A stretch of DNA of 64,000 nt, taken from positions 1-64,000 of the IMG/VR virus record IMGVR_UViG_3300008448_000017. One strand, 5' to 3'. Each line of letters begins with the position of its first letter. The stretch's first letter is position 1. Positions 41,507 through 50,840 of the stretch are shown here, in pieces. The stretch is from a virus. Made by a program: the position numbers and the translations under genes. The notes below the pieces were generated by a model. The model did no database searches, was not told the DNA's origin, and saw only the letters and a program-made list of their open reading frames with translations.

Positions 41507-41647
41507 TTATCTTCCTTGTCCTCGATTTAACTTTTTGTAGTTTTTAGAGGATTTCATTTTTGATGTTTTGGATTTTGCATGAATTCCAGGACGAGAAACC
41601 TTAGTTGTTTCCAAAACGTTAGAAGCATTTGCTTTAATTTTTGCCAT
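41507..41647 (-). CDS. Conserved 46-residue basic protein
   Basis: MAKIKANASNVLETTKVSRP then GIHAKSKTSKMKSS and KNYKKLNRGQGR. I recall near-identical proteins in many marine T4-like phages, always small and basic, function unknown. Start two bases from the previous stop and stop five bases from the next start. Its basic composition suggests DNA or RNA binding. Confidence 0.65.
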   Translation of the reverse strand: MAKIKANASNVLETTKVSRPGIHAKSKTSKMKSSKNYKKLNRGQGR

Positions 41648-41648
41648 T

Positions 41649-42026
41649 TTACATTACAGTTATGTTTTGGGGATTTACAATAAATGATTTTACCCCATCA
41701 ACGCGTTTAACACTTTTAATTATATCCATAACTTTTTCACGGCTAAATCCTCCAGATTTCATAAATGGATAACCGTCTATTTTTAAATTCAATATTACTC
41801 TTAAATTATCATTATTTTGAGAATATCCATCATTTTCATCCATATCAACTGTTGATACAATTGTTACCCCAGTTAATGATCGAATATCTGATAAGATTTC
41901 TTGTTGTGGACGAGTAGTGGTATTAGTGATAAGAATACCTTTGACTTTAAATTTGTCAACGTATTCCTCGTTTAATACTTTGGATAGTTCCTCTTTAATT
42001 ATATGTCTTAAGTTTTCTAATTTCAT
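41649..42026 (-). CDS. Tagged protein (KEE...LNEE tag), 125 aa
   Basis: N-terminal tag MKLENLRHIIKEELSKVLNE followed by a small alpha/beta domain (VKGILITNTTTRPQQEILSD, VTIVSTVDMDENDGY, then VILNLKIDGYPFMKSGG). The tag is the same class as at 930-1349 and 20055-20612. It lies at the end of the lysis cassette, expressed with late genes, consistent with a late packaged protein. The ferredoxin-like body could bind RNA or protein. Confidence 0.6.
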   Translation of the reverse strand: MKLENLRHIIKEELSKVLNEEYVDKFKVKGILITNTTTRPQQEILSDIRSLTGVTIVSTVDMDENDGYSQNNDNLRVILNLKIDGYPFMKSGGFSREKVMDIIKSVKRVDGVKSFIVNPQNITVM

Positions 42027-42487
42027 TATCTATATGATATATATGATGTGGAACCATTCTTTTTTACAGCACGTAAAATTTGTTTACGTTGTCTTCCATT
42101 TGATTCGTATGAGACATGTACCCAATCTGGGTTTGAATCGGTTCCAAATTCCCAAATTAGTTGATCAAACTCTAAATTATCTTTAATGTAATTAAATATT
42201 TGAGCATTTGTTACGTTTGTTCCATCCATATCGATATCTGCTGCTTCACCTGAGCAGTGTTGGGAAGAAGAAGACCCTCCTACAGCTCTATTAAGGGCTG
42301 AAGATCTATAACCTGAGCTTAGGATTATAGAGCGAGAAAAATGTACACGGATTGGTTCTAAAATTTTTTCACAAAGTAATTTTATGTTTGCTAAATGAGC
42401 ATCCGTTGGCATATTACTTATACCCGCACGTTTTGCTGTTGAGCTTCTGGTAAATTCGGCTAGTTCAAAATGTTCGCTTAATTGCAT
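42026..42487 (-). CDS. M15-type peptidase, endolysin, 153 aa
   Basis: Peptidase M15_3/VanY-like: SGYRSSALNRAVGGSSSSQH then CSGEAADIDMDGTN (H...D zinc ligands) and PDWVHVSYE (third His). It cleaves stem-peptide bonds in peptidoglycan. No signal peptide, so it needs the holin-like protein to reach the wall. Overlaps the next gene by one base. Confidence 0.88.
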   Translation of the reverse strand: MQLSEHFELAEFTRSSTAKRAGISNMPTDAHLANIKLLCEKILEPIRVHFSRSIILSSGYRSSALNRAVGGSSSSQHCSGEAADIDMDGTNVTNAQIFNYIKDNLEFDQLIWEFGTDSNPDWVHVSYESNGRQRKQILRAVKKNGSTSYISYR

Positions 42488-42492
42488 ATGTT

Positions 42493-42954
42493 CTATTTTG
42501 TAAAGTATAAATTTGCTTCTGCTTCTCTACGTCTAACTAAACCTTTTAGAGTTTTACCTCCAGCTTTTACCCATTTCATAAATTCAGCTCTAATGGTTTC
42601 GTCATTCGGATTTGCGTTTACTTTTTTAAGTAAAGTAGAAGACTTAAGGTTTGCAGGACCTAAATTATATGCAAAAGAAACCAAAGCATCAAATTGGTTT
42701 TGATTAACATCGTCTCTACAATATGAGTCTACGTATTTTTCAAATGACTCTAACATATGACGTAGCAAATCTGTTGCATCCTGCTCAGTAATTGCTTTAT
42801 CGGCCATAGTTACTTTTTTACCGTTTGGGTAAAATGTAGCACCATATCCAATAGTTGGAACACCCGCTGGGCATTTGTAGGGTTTGCTTTTAAAACCTTC
42901 AAATGATTTGATTAGTTCAATTCCTTTTGGACCTGTTGAAGTTATTTTAGACAT
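42493..42954 (-). CDS. GH24 lysozyme, endolysin, 153 aa
   Basis: Catalytic layout E-8aa-C-5aa-T: LIKSFEGFKSKPYKCPAGVP then TIGYGA, with Cys in place of the T4 lysozyme Asp, a known variant. It hydrolyses the glycan strand of peptidoglycan. Other family parts: NQFDALVSFAYNLGP and GLVRRREAEANLY. Size equals other phage GH24 lysozymes. No export signal, so holin-dependent. Confidence 0.92.
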   Translation of the reverse strand: MSKITSTGPKGIELIKSFEGFKSKPYKCPAGVPTIGYGATFYPNGKKVTMADKAITEQDATDLLRHMLESFEKYVDSYCRDDVNQNQFDALVSFAYNLGPANLKSSTLLKKVNANPNDETIRAEFMKWVKAGGKTLKGLVRRREAEANLYFTK

Positions 42955-43156
42955 CTTCCTTAAAGAAATTGGTTAAAAATTTTCCAACTACACCAATTGC
43001 AAATAATGTAATTCCAACCCATTTATATCCAGCTAAATCAGCAGGGATACCCATTAAAGCTACACCTAAGAGTGCATCACCTAGTTGTCTCCATTTTTTT
43101 GGAGTAGGACTATAGTAATTTTTTTTCATTTTGGTTATGTGTTTTAACATACTCAT
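42947..43156 (-). CDS. Holin-like two-span membrane protein, 69 aa
   Basis: Basic N-terminus (MSMLKHITKMKKNYYSPTPK), then two hydrophobic spans (~26-44 GDALLGVALMGIPADLAG and 46-64 KWVGITLFAIGVVGKFLTNF). Size, topology and its place directly before two peptidoglycan enzymes fit a class II holin. It starts the lysis cassette and has both a late-type element and the AAAGTTATG start context. Lysozyme gene overlaps its stop by eight bases. Confidence 0.65.
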   Translation of the reverse strand: MSMLKHITKMKKNYYSPTPKKWRQLGDALLGVALMGIPADLAGYKWVGITLFAIGVVGKFLTNFFKEDV

Positions 43157-43176
43157 AACTTTAAAATTTTAGGTTT

Positions 43177-43191
43177 GTTATACATATTATA
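43177..43191 (-). promoter_or_regulatory. Late-type promoter of the lysis cassette
   Basis: The coding strand reads CTATAATATGTATAACAAACC, 21 bases before the holin-like ATG at 43156. It lies between the nrdA stop and the lysis genes. Confidence 0.6.
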
Positions 43192-43197
43192 GATTGC

Positions 43198-44922
43198 TTA
43201 ACCTTCACAAGCTACACAACTGTCATCTCGTTGAATAGCATCTCCTCTTAAAATACTTTCTGAGCGCATGTAGTATAAGGTTTTGATGCCTTCTTTCCAG
43301 GCTAGTTTATGCACATCACTTATATATTTGGGTGAATCAGATGGATCAAACGTTAAATTTAACGAGATAGCTTGGTCTACATATTTTTGTCGAATACCAT
43401 TTTGTCTAACGATTTCGTACGGGTTAATTTCTTTGAATGTTAAGAATATTTCTTTTTCCTCATCTGTTAAAATATAGTCAGGTAATCCCATAACAGAACC
43501 TTTATCACGAGCAATTTGTTCCCAAACACTATCAATATTATATCCTTTTGAATCAAGTAGTCTTTCAAGGGTTGGGTTACGCTTAATAAATGTACCTTTT
43601 GCTGTTTTCAAATTGTATACATTTGCGGGAATAGGTTCAATTGAGGGTGATACACCACCTGAAATATGAGCATTAGATACAGTAGGAGCTATTGCTAAAT
43701 GGTGTGTGTGACGTAATCCTGTTCCTTTACACCATTCTGGTTCTCCGTATTCTTTAGCTTGATCACGTGATGCTTTTAGAGTTTCTTTTTCAATGAAATC
43801 AAACATCAAACGTGTGTAAGAATTTGCTTGTAAGCCGGCAAATGGGATATTTTTTTCTTGTAAAAATGTATGCCATCCCAATACTCCAATACCAATTGCT
43901 CTACCTTTTGTAGCTGAGCGGTATGTATTTTCCATGAAGCGGATATTTTTGGAGCGATCTATAAATTCTTGTAATACACCCTCTAAAAACCAACATGCTA
44001 ACTCAGGCAATGTCATTCCATTTTCAAATGTATATTCTTTCCATTCATCCCAACGTGCTAAATTCAATGAAGATAAACAGCAAATAAATGAATGTAATTC
44101 GTCTGTGTATAGTGCAATTTCAGAACAAATATTTGTCATGGAAACATGTAAATTGTTCTTTTTATATGCTTCTGGGTTATTGTCGTTCACGTTATTTTCA
44201 AACATGATATAAGGTTCGCCGGTTTCTAAACGTGTTTTCAATATTTCACCCCATAATTTGATTGATTTTGGATCTTTATTTTCAACTTTGTTCATAAATT
44301 CATCATCAACTACAATACATTGATGTAAATTTAAACATTGACGGTTAATATCTCCTTTAGGACGTCGAATCATTAAAAATTCTTCAATGTCTGGGTGTGA
44401 TATATGTAAGTTAACAGAAGAAGCACCACGTCTAACTGAACCTTGGTTTGTAGCTAAAATAGTTGAATCGTAAATTTTACACCATGGAACTACTCCTTCA
44501 GATACTCCATTTCCAGAAATTTCTTTACCTCTACCTCGGATTCGAGATACACCAATTCCAACGCCTCCACCTTGTGAGGACAAACGCATTAGCTCAGCGT
44601 TTGTTAGAGCAATTCCCTCAATCGAGTCATCTGTGTCAATTCCAAAACATGAGATAGGCATACCACGTTCTGTTCCCATGTTTGAGAGAACAGGTGAAGC
44701 TAAACAGAGCCAATTTTTAACCATCGCCTCGTAAAAGAATGGTTGCAAATCTTTACGTTTTAAACGTTTAGCTGCTGCGCGAGAGACTCGTTTAAATGCT
44801 CCATAAACGTCTTCATCAGGTAATAAATAACCTTTAGAGATCATTGATAGAGAAATCTCGTTCATAAATTCTGGGTAGTGTTTGCCTTTAACCCATTTGC
44901 TTGTATCTACTTGTATGCTCAT
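43198..44922 (-). CDS. nrdA: Ribonucleotide reductase large subunit, NrdA, 574 aa
   Basis: Class Ia large chain. Active-site Cys in RGMPISCFGIDTDDS; N-C-E triad in SMTNICSEIALYT; second redox Cys in SFICCLSSLNLARW; SVRRGASSVNL; radical-transfer Tyr pair in KTLYYMRS; and the C-terminal CVACEG pair that takes electrons from thioredoxin. The N-terminal ATP-cone (allosteric activity) domain is absent, so dATP feedback at that site should be lost. Pairs with NrdB at 45518. Confidence 0.95.
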   Translation of the reverse strand: MSIQVDTSKWVKGKHYPEFMNEISLSMISKGYLLPDEDVYGAFKRVSRAAAKRLKRKDLQPFFYEAMVKNWLCLASPVLSNMGTERGMPISCFGIDTDDSIEGIALTNAELMRLSSQGGGVGIGVSRIRGRGKEISGNGVSEGVVPWCKIYDSTILATNQGSVRRGASSVNLHISHPDIEEFLMIRRPKGDINRQCLNLHQCIVVDDEFMNKVENKDPKSIKLWGEILKTRLETGEPYIMFENNVNDNNPEAYKKNNLHVSMTNICSEIALYTDELHSFICCLSSLNLARWDEWKEYTFENGMTLPELACWFLEGVLQEFIDRSKNIRFMENTYRSATKGRAIGIGVLGWHTFLQEKNIPFAGLQANSYTRLMFDFIEKETLKASRDQAKEYGEPEWCKGTGLRHTHHLAIAPTVSNAHISGGVSPSIEPIPANVYNLKTAKGTFIKRNPTLERLLDSKGYNIDSVWEQIARDKGSVMGLPDYILTDEEKEIFLTFKEINPYEIVRQNGIRQKYVDQAISLNLTFDPSDSPKYISDVHKLAWKEGIKTLYYMRSESILRGDAIQRDDSCVACEG

Positions 44923-45065
44923 TTATTTTGTTTTGCTTTTATTAGTTCAATTAGATTTTCTAAAGTTAATATATTTTCAACTTCTTCATCCTTTATTTCA
45001 ATATTATATTTAGATTCAATAAGTTGGAGAATCTCAATTTTATATATTATATTTTCTTCTCCCAT
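44919..45065 (-). CDS. Small acidic helical protein, 48 aa
   Basis: Frame MGEENIIYKIEILQLIESKY then NIEIKDEEVENILTLENLIE, overlapping nrdA as ATGA and the preceding gene by 19 bases. The second half faintly resembles the end of an acyl carrier protein, but no carrier Ser (DSL) exists. Support is position and overlap spacing. Confidence 0.4.
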   Translation of the reverse strand: MGEENIIYKIEILQLIESKYNIEIKDEEVENILTLENLIELIKAKQNK

Positions 45066-45508
45066 ATGAATATATCTGAGTCTATTAATTCTGCTTTGTT
45101 TGTATTTTTAAAGTCAGGGAAATGTTTAGTTAAATAATAATCATAAAGTTTAATCCTAGTATTACCATCAGCCCCATATTCAAATTGTTGGATGTTATGT
45201 TTATCTACCCAATATCTAATTAACCCAAAAATAGCAGCTAAAATTCTAGATGAATATGGAGAGTTTAATAATTGAGTTAAATTTAAATTTTCATATTTTT
45301 CATCAGAACTACCAAAATTTATAGATGGTCTTTTAGGATTAAATAAAGGAAGAATTGATAAAATATAATATTGATCTTTATATTTTAATTCAACTCTAAA
45401 ACGTGTAGGAGAATCTCTATCAATTCTGTATTCAATATCTTTAGAACCTAATTCTTCGGGAGAATATATATCAATTATTTCGTTTAATAAGTCTGTTAAT
45501 TTTATCAT
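45047..45508 (-). CDS. Hypothetical protein, 153 aa
   Basis: Starts MIKLTDLLNEIIDIYSPEE, reminiscent of the tag class ending in LNE, and continues with beta strands (RFRVELKYKDQYYILSILPL) and a helix (SRILAAIFGLIRYWVDKHNI). It lies between nrdB and nrdA, and may be co-translated. No family recognised. Confidence 0.55.
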   Translation of the reverse strand: MIKLTDLLNEIIDIYSPEELGSKDIEYRIDRDSPTRFRVELKYKDQYYILSILPLFNPKRPSINFGSSDEKYENLNLTQLLNSPYSSRILAAIFGLIRYWVDKHNIQQFEYGADGNTRIKLYDYYLTKHFPDFKNTNKAELIDSDIFIWEKKI

Positions 45509-45517
45509 AATGATGTT

Positions 45518-46468
45518 CTATAAATCGCTCCAATCAGCGGTGGATTTTGAATAATCGGTTACTCTATTTGCAAAAAAATCTTGATGTGTTTTACCACTTG
45601 TTAAATGTCCGAACCATTCTATTTGTTTTAAGAGGTTTGGATCAATATCATTATAGATAGCTGAATATCCAAGTTCTATTAGTTTTTGGTTTGCTCGTTC
45701 TTTGATGAAATTTTTGAGTTGGTCTTTGTTTAGTCCTTCAATATCACCCATTTCAAATGCTCTATCTATAAAGTCAAACTCTAATTTTACAGACAAATCA
45801 CATGCCTCAAAAATTGCTTGAGTTAGTTCTTTTGTATCTAGTTCTGGGTTTTCCTCTAGTAGTGTCCTATATAACCAACATCCTGCTTTTGAATGTAAAG
45901 ATTCGTCACGTACAGACCACTCTACAATCTGGCCGGTTCCTTTCATTAAGTTACGCAATTGGAAAGACATTAAGATAGCGAATGATGAGAATAAATTTAC
46001 ACCTTCTGTAAACGCTGAGAATATAGCTAGTGAAAGTGCTTTCTCATGTAGTGTTTCTCCAGGTAGTTCAACTAGGCGATCGATTTTGGCTTTTGCTTCT
46101 TCATCTTCCATGAATGCCTCAAAATCATCTAATCCAAGTTCCTCGTTTAAGCGAGCATAAGCCTCAGCATGTATCGATTCAAAATCAGCGAATGCACACG
46201 CCATAGCTTTAATTTCGTGTTTAGGAAACCATACTGCCACTTTTGTTGCCCAATAATCGTTTACATACGTTTCTGTTTGAGCGAATGACTTTAAAATGTT
46301 TCCAATTAGATTTTTTTCACTTTCGGTTAATTTAAGTTTCCAATCATTCAAATCAGATGATAAAGGTACCTCGTCTGCTAGCCAATGAGCTCTGTGTTGG
46401 TCTTTGTAAAATTCAAATGCAATTTGGTATTCAAATGGTTTGTAATGTGGGCGTAGTTCTGTAATCAT
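45518..46468 (-). CDS. nrdB: Ribonucleotide reductase small subunit, NrdB, 316 aa
   Basis: Ferritin-like di-iron protein. Ligands and radical: FADFESIHAEAYARL gives E-x2-H-x3-Y (the iron Glu and His and the tyrosyl-radical Tyr), TEGVNLFSSFAIL has the next Glu, and WSVRDESLHSKAG gives E-x2-H. All metal ligands and the Tyr are visible, so it should generate a normal radical. It reduces ribonucleotides with NrdA. Shorter than E. coli NrdB (376 aa) mainly at the ends. Overlaps gp41 by four bases. Confidence 0.95.
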   Translation of the reverse strand: MITELRPHYKPFEYQIAFEFYKDQHRAHWLADEVPLSSDLNDWKLKLTESEKNLIGNILKSFAQTETYVNDYWATKVAVWFPKHEIKAMACAFADFESIHAEAYARLNEELGLDDFEAFMEDEEAKAKIDRLVELPGETLHEKALSLAIFSAFTEGVNLFSSFAILMSFQLRNLMKGTGQIVEWSVRDESLHSKAGCWLYRTLLEENPELDTKELTQAIFEACDLSVKLEFDFIDRAFEMGDIEGLNKDQLKNFIKERANQKLIELGYSAIYNDIDPNLLKQIEWFGHLTSGKTHQDFFANRVTDYSKSTADWSDL

Positions 46469-47820
46469 GTGTTTAATTCAAAAAATTTATGAGACAACAT
46501 TCTTCTATCTAGGTCATCAAAATTGGTATTTTTAGATGGTGATTGCCTAGGTTCATCATCTGGGTCTGGGGTATCTGTAATTTCAAAATGCCCAGTGGAA
46601 GTATCAGCATTTAAATAAAAGGTAACTCCATCCATTCCATATCTGTTTTTCATAACGTGAAATCTACCTGTGTTATTTACTTTATCTTCTTTTTTTCTTG
46701 AAAGTGATAGGGCAAAGTCTGTAATCATCATTTTGTCGTAACTACCGGCTGCTTTATCACCTTCAATAACATCATCTTTTGATCCTGCACGGTTAACTTG
46801 TGATACACTCCATATTGGGAGATTTAATTCACGAGCTAGACCCTTTGTGCTAGTATAAATATCATCTATTTCAAATTTACGATCTGTAGATTTGCGTTTT
46901 GATGAAAGAAGATCTACATAATCTATAATGATCAAATCTGGTTGGATTCCTAGCGAGATGATTTTTTTAATATGAGACTCTATTGTATTAATTGTTGCTT
47001 TTCCTGTTGGGAATTCTTTAATAATCAATTCACCTTGTAGTTGTGGCATTACTTCTTCTACTTTATCTCGGTTTTCCAATATTTTGTTAACTGGGATGTG
47101 GGTAAAGAAAGCATCGTACCGTCTGCCAACATAATCTTCACCTAGTTCAAGAGTGTAATGTAAAACGTTATACCCCATTTGAACAGCATATCCGCCTAAA
47201 GCAACAAGTGACCAAGATTTACCACCTCCTGGGTTACCAAATATAAGGCCAAAATCTCCATTTCCAAGTCCACCTTGTAGCATTTCACTAATTTCAGGCC
47301 AAGGGGTTGGAACCGTATTTCGATTATCTTCTCTATACCTTGATTCAACATCTTTATTATATTCATGTCCTATATTTTTATCTTGTCCCGCTTTCATTGC
47401 ATTTTCAATCATCATTTTGATTGAATCATAATCGCCAGCTTTTAATAGATCTACACTACTTAATAGTGCTTTTTTTAGTTGTTGGTTTTTACAGAATGTA
47501 GAGAATTCTTCTTGTACATATTCTGTATCTTCTTCACTAGATTTATAAGCTTCTCTAAGTTGTTCTTTAACAGCAACTTGTAAAACCTCATTTGAGATTT
47601 TTTTCATCTCTGTTTTTAACACATCCATAGATGGATTGGTGTGATATTTTTCGTAATATCTAAGTATTTCTTTGATTATCCACTTATGAGCATCTTTCCC
47701 AAACACATCTGGGTCAAGTATATCGTTAATGTTTACAAGGAATTCCTTGTGGGTTAATAATGAAGAGATTACTTTGGTTTGGAACTGTGGTCCATATTCC
47801 TCGATTGAATGTAACGTCAT
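46465..47820 (-). CDS. 41: Replicative DNA helicase, gp41/DnaB-like, 451 aa
   Basis: RecA-fold helicase: Walker A GLIFGNPGGGKSWSLVALGG, Walker B PDLIIIDYVDLLSSKRKSTD, helix YTSTKGLARELNLPIWSVSQ then VNRAGSKDD, and arginine-finger end KNRYGMDGVTFYLNA. The N-terminal part (~1-150) has a DnaB-like helical domain. It should unwind DNA ahead of gp43 as a hexamer. Confidence 0.93.
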   Translation of the reverse strand: MTLHSIEEYGPQFQTKVISSLLTHKEFLVNINDILDPDVFGKDAHKWIIKEILRYYEKYHTNPSMDVLKTEMKKISNEVLQVAVKEQLREAYKSSEEDTEYVQEEFSTFCKNQQLKKALLSSVDLLKAGDYDSIKMMIENAMKAGQDKNIGHEYNKDVESRYREDNRNTVPTPWPEISEMLQGGLGNGDFGLIFGNPGGGKSWSLVALGGYAVQMGYNVLHYTLELGEDYVGRRYDAFFTHIPVNKILENRDKVEEVMPQLQGELIIKEFPTGKATINTIESHIKKIISLGIQPDLIIIDYVDLLSSKRKSTDRKFEIDDIYTSTKGLARELNLPIWSVSQVNRAGSKDDVIEGDKAAGSYDKMMITDFALSLSRKKEDKVNNTGRFHVMKNRYGMDGVTFYLNADTSTGHFEITDTPDPDDEPRQSPSKNTNFDDLDRRMLSHKFFELNT

Positions 47821-47856
47821 TTGCTTATAACTTTTATTTGTAAATATAATAATCCT

Positions 47857-48885
47857 TTATTTGGATGTCACTAGATTTTGAAAAATATCTTTAATCCAAA
47901 ATTCTACATTTCGAATTAAACCACCTAGCTGGTCTTCATTATACATATTAATGAATTCTTTGGCATGGAGTTCAAGTGGGAATGGTTTGATAAATTCAGC
48001 AATATATTCTTTATCATCATCAGTCATCATGGGATTGGATAAATCCATGATCTTGTATTTGTTTTCAAGCATTTCTATATCATGTAGTATTCTAGCATAA
48101 ACTACATGCTCTTCCATTCTTTGTTCACTTAATTCTATTATATCATCAAATGATAGATGTTCAGTAGTTAATTCAGGGAATTTTTTGAAGAGTGTTTTCG
48201 CGCCTAACCCTTTAATTCCCGGTAGAGCATCGGAAGCATCCCCAAGAAGTGTTTTCATTAAAATAAAATTGTGAGGATCTAAACCGAATTTTTCTTTGAC
48301 AACAGACTCCGTGAAAAATTCCTTTTCAATTGGTCTATACACAATTACTTGCTTGCTTACCAACTGTAGGTAGTCTTTATCGCTCGAAACTATAAATACC
48401 TTTTCATCTTCTTTTTGAGGTAATACTGAGCTTAAATGGGCTATGATATCGTCTGCCTCTACTCTATCTAGCGAGATAACTTTAACAGGTAGTGTTTGAA
48501 GGTATTCTATAATTCGAACAATTTGGGAAACTTTTGCATCATCTTCCTCATCAATATTGTCAAACAATTCATGTTTGGTTACTCGAGTTAAATTACGGTT
48601 TGATTTATATTCGGGTATAATATTTTTACGATTGTTTGAGGAACCAACTCCATCAAATACAACTATAATTTGTGTGGGTTGTATCTGACGGGTTAGTGCT
48701 CCTAAAGATCTAAAAAAACCACCTAAACCACCAACGTGGGCTCCGTTTGAATTTACTGCGTTGATGATGGAAAAGTTTCGAAAGAATAAATTCAATCCAT
48801 CAATCAGCATATATCTTTCAGGTTGAGGAGCCTCAACATTGTTCTCTTGGACATTGTCCAAAAGTTTTAATAGATCTTTTTTCAT
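47857..48885 (-). CDS. rnh: 5'-3' FEN/RNase H-type nuclease, Rnh-like, 342 aa
   Basis: Start at 48885 (MKKDLLKLLDNVQENNVEAP), just after an AAAAGTTATATG context. FEN family motifs: YMLIDGLNLFFRNF, IIVVFDGVGSSNNRKNIIPE, RVEADDIIAHLSS, VFIVSSDKDYLQL and LLGDASDALPGIKGLGAKTL (helix-hairpin-helix). T4 Rnh of this type removes RNA primers. It lies between gp41 and uvsX. Confidence 0.9.
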   Translation of the reverse strand: MKKDLLKLLDNVQENNVEAPQPERYMLIDGLNLFFRNFSIINAVNSNGAHVGGLGGFFRSLGALTRQIQPTQIIVVFDGVGSSNNRKNIIPEYKSNRNLTRVTKHELFDNIDEEDDAKVSQIVRIIEYLQTLPVKVISLDRVEADDIIAHLSSVLPQKEDEKVFIVSSDKDYLQLVSKQVIVYRPIEKEFFTESVVKEKFGLDPHNFILMKTLLGDASDALPGIKGLGAKTLFKKFPELTTEHLSFDDIIELSEQRMEEHVVYARILHDIEMLENKYKIMDLSNPMMTDDDKEYIAEFIKPFPLELHAKEFINMYNEDQLGGLIRNVEFWIKDIFQNLVTSK

Positions 48886-48896
48886 ATAACTTTTAT

Positions 48897-49985
48897 TTAT
48901 TGTAAATCTTCTGGTTCGAACATATCGGAGATATCTCCTTTTTCGTCCCATTCGGAGTTGTCTTCAATGACTTTGTATTCTCCTTTACCTAAAATGTCTG
49001 CCCACTCACTAGCGTGTGATTTTTTATACTTGTCTATAGCAGTTGGTGAATCTGGGATAAATCCATGGGCTGTGCTTACAATTGTTCCAGTGGTGGCAAC
49101 TCCATTGATGTGGTTTTTATCACAAGCAATTTTGGTTCGCAATGCAAATTCTACCTTCTTTTTATCTTTTGTAGCAGATAATTTTGAAGTACCAGCGTTT
49201 GTAACATTTCCAAAAGTCAAACACAATGAAGCATCATAGTAAAATGTATCTCCACCTTTGTTTGTCATTTTGGGTTGTGACATTGGAGTTAGAGCAGGAG
49301 CAACACCTACTTTATTCACAATAAACAAGGTATTCGTGTATTTTGAGCTTTCCTTACGAGACATTACAATCTGTTGATTAATAAAGTTTCCGAATTGAGT
49401 TGCAATGGCTCCTGCGTTCCACATTGGGTTATTTGAGCCCTTTTCAATACTCATATCACATGCAATTGAACCCACTGAATCCCATACAAATAGTAAATCG
49501 TATGGTAGATTGCCTTTCTTTTGTTCTGTTAATAGATCAATGATAAAAGTAGCAATATCTTCAATTGAATTTAGAGTACTTCTATCCCTATAGATAAAGA
49601 ATCCATTTTGATCAATTATTTCACCCGTTGATTCATCTACTACATCTTCGATATCGAATCCCATCATTTTCCAATGGTTCCAATCGTGTTTCATTTCTGT
49701 GATTATCAAAACAGGTAATACACCCATTTTTTGAGCATTTACTGCTGTTTCAATAGTCATTGTGGATTTCCCAGTATTACTTTTCCCACGAACCATAGCA
49801 ATATGGCCCATTGGAATTCCTGGGATAGACAATGCTTCTTGTAATGCTGCTGAGAAGGGGATCCATCTTTGTTCTTTGAATTTAACATTAGAGGATAAAC
49901 CCTTATTTTCTTTAAATTTGTCTAAACTGAAGGCGGACTGGATTGCTTTTCCAGCCGCCATAGTTAGTGATTTTCTTCCGGCCAT
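48897..49985 (-). CDS. uvsX: UvsX/RecA-type recombinase, 362 aa
   Basis: RecA core: Walker A HIAMVRGKSNTGKSTMTIET, Walker B-like PYDLLFVWDSVGSIACDMSI, KYTNTLFIVNKVGVAPALTP, and LRTKIACDKNHINGVATTGT. The C-terminal tail is acidic (DNSEWDEKGDISDMFEPEDL). Length is close to T4 UvsX (391 aa). It promotes strand invasion for recombination-dependent replication. It starts in an AAGTTATG context after gp32. Confidence 0.92.
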   Translation of the reverse strand: MAGRKSLTMAAGKAIQSAFSLDKFKENKGLSSNVKFKEQRWIPFSAALQEALSIPGIPMGHIAMVRGKSNTGKSTMTIETAVNAQKMGVLPVLIITEMKHDWNHWKMMGFDIEDVVDESTGEIIDQNGFFIYRDRSTLNSIEDIATFIIDLLTEQKKGNLPYDLLFVWDSVGSIACDMSIEKGSNNPMWNAGAIATQFGNFINQQIVMSRKESSKYTNTLFIVNKVGVAPALTPMSQPKMTNKGGDTFYYDASLCLTFGNVTNAGTSKLSATKDKKKVEFALRTKIACDKNHINGVATTGTIVSTAHGFIPDSPTAIDKYKKSHASEWADILGKGEYKVIEDNSEWDEKGDISDMFEPEDLQ

Positions 49986-50000
49986 AACTTATTTTTAATA

Positions 50001-50840
50001 TTAAAACGGCATATCATCATCTTCATCATCAAACAAAGCATCAAATTTGTCTACTGGTTTTGCTGCTTGTTTTTTGGTAGATAAGCTGTAGTTTGATTTT
50101 GGTTCTTCTTGAAGTTCTGCTTCAACAGTTGCTGTTTCTTCAACCTCGTTTGCAACATCTTCCTCTTCAGGATCCAAGAAATTCTGTAGGATTGATTTTA
50201 GATCTTCAAATGATTTTTTGAATTTCTCTTGCATATCCAAAATATTAGGTTGATTGTCAAGCCAATATTCAATTTGCGAAGCATCATCTGATAGGGTAGA
50301 AGTTTTACGTTTTGGGCGAATAGATGATTTTAAAGCTTGGCGTCCACCAACATCACCCATTACAGCCTCTAGTGTAAAGTCAAATCCTTCATTGATGTCT
50401 GTAAAGTCACCATAATCCTCATCTTCAGCTAGTGCTAAAAGTTGCATATATGTTTCTTTACCAAATTCCCATAAACGAACACCTTTGTCTTCTTCACCGC
50501 GAACGATAACAGGAGCAAAAATACGCATTTTAGGGTCTAATTTTTTGGCTAATTGCCAATTGGTACGATCATTTGTACCACGTAGTTGCTTTGCAAATTC
50601 AACAATTGGATCTTTTTCACCCCAATTCGTTAATGCATAGATTGGAAATTTAGATAAACCATAGTGAAGGTGTACTTCTTTAAATGGGTTATTCTTGTCG
50701 AATTTTGATGGAACAATTCGAATTTGATACTTGCCTTCTGCTCTGGGCTTCCACTGTGTTAAGGAATAATCAACCTTTTCTTTCTTTTGCCCGCTTGTTT
50801 GTAAGGCGTTGAGTTTGTTTTTAATCAGACTTAAATCCAT
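50001..50840 (-). CDS. 32: ssDNA-binding protein, gp32-like, 279 aa
   Basis: KVDYSLTQWKPRAEGKYQIR, VRLWEFGKETYMQLLAL and GRQALKSSIRPKRKTSTLSD match gp32 OB-fold proteins, with an acidic C-terminal tail (FDALFDDEDDDMPF) used to contact partners. No cysteine occurs anywhere, so the T4 zinc site (one His, three Cys) is missing. Short basic N-terminal part for cooperative binding is present. Confidence 0.9.
   Translation of the reverse strand: MDLSLIKNKLNALQTSGQKKEKVDYSLTQWKPRAEGKYQIRIVPSKFDKNNPFKEVHLHYGLSKFPIYALTNWGEKDPIVEFAKQLRGTNDRTNWQLAKKLDPKMRIFAPVIVRGEEDKGVRLWEFGKETYMQLLALAEDEDYGDFTDINEGFDFTLEAVMGDVGGRQALKSSIRPKRKTSTLSDDASQIEYWLDNQPNILDMQEKFKKSFEDLKSILQNFLDPEEEDVANEVEETATVEAELQEEPKSNYSLSTKKQAAKPVDKFDALFDDEDDDMPF

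Noticed and set aside
44919-45065. Acyl carrier protein call for the 48-residue gene
   Set aside because: The carrier serine motif is missing and the match covers only the last helix.
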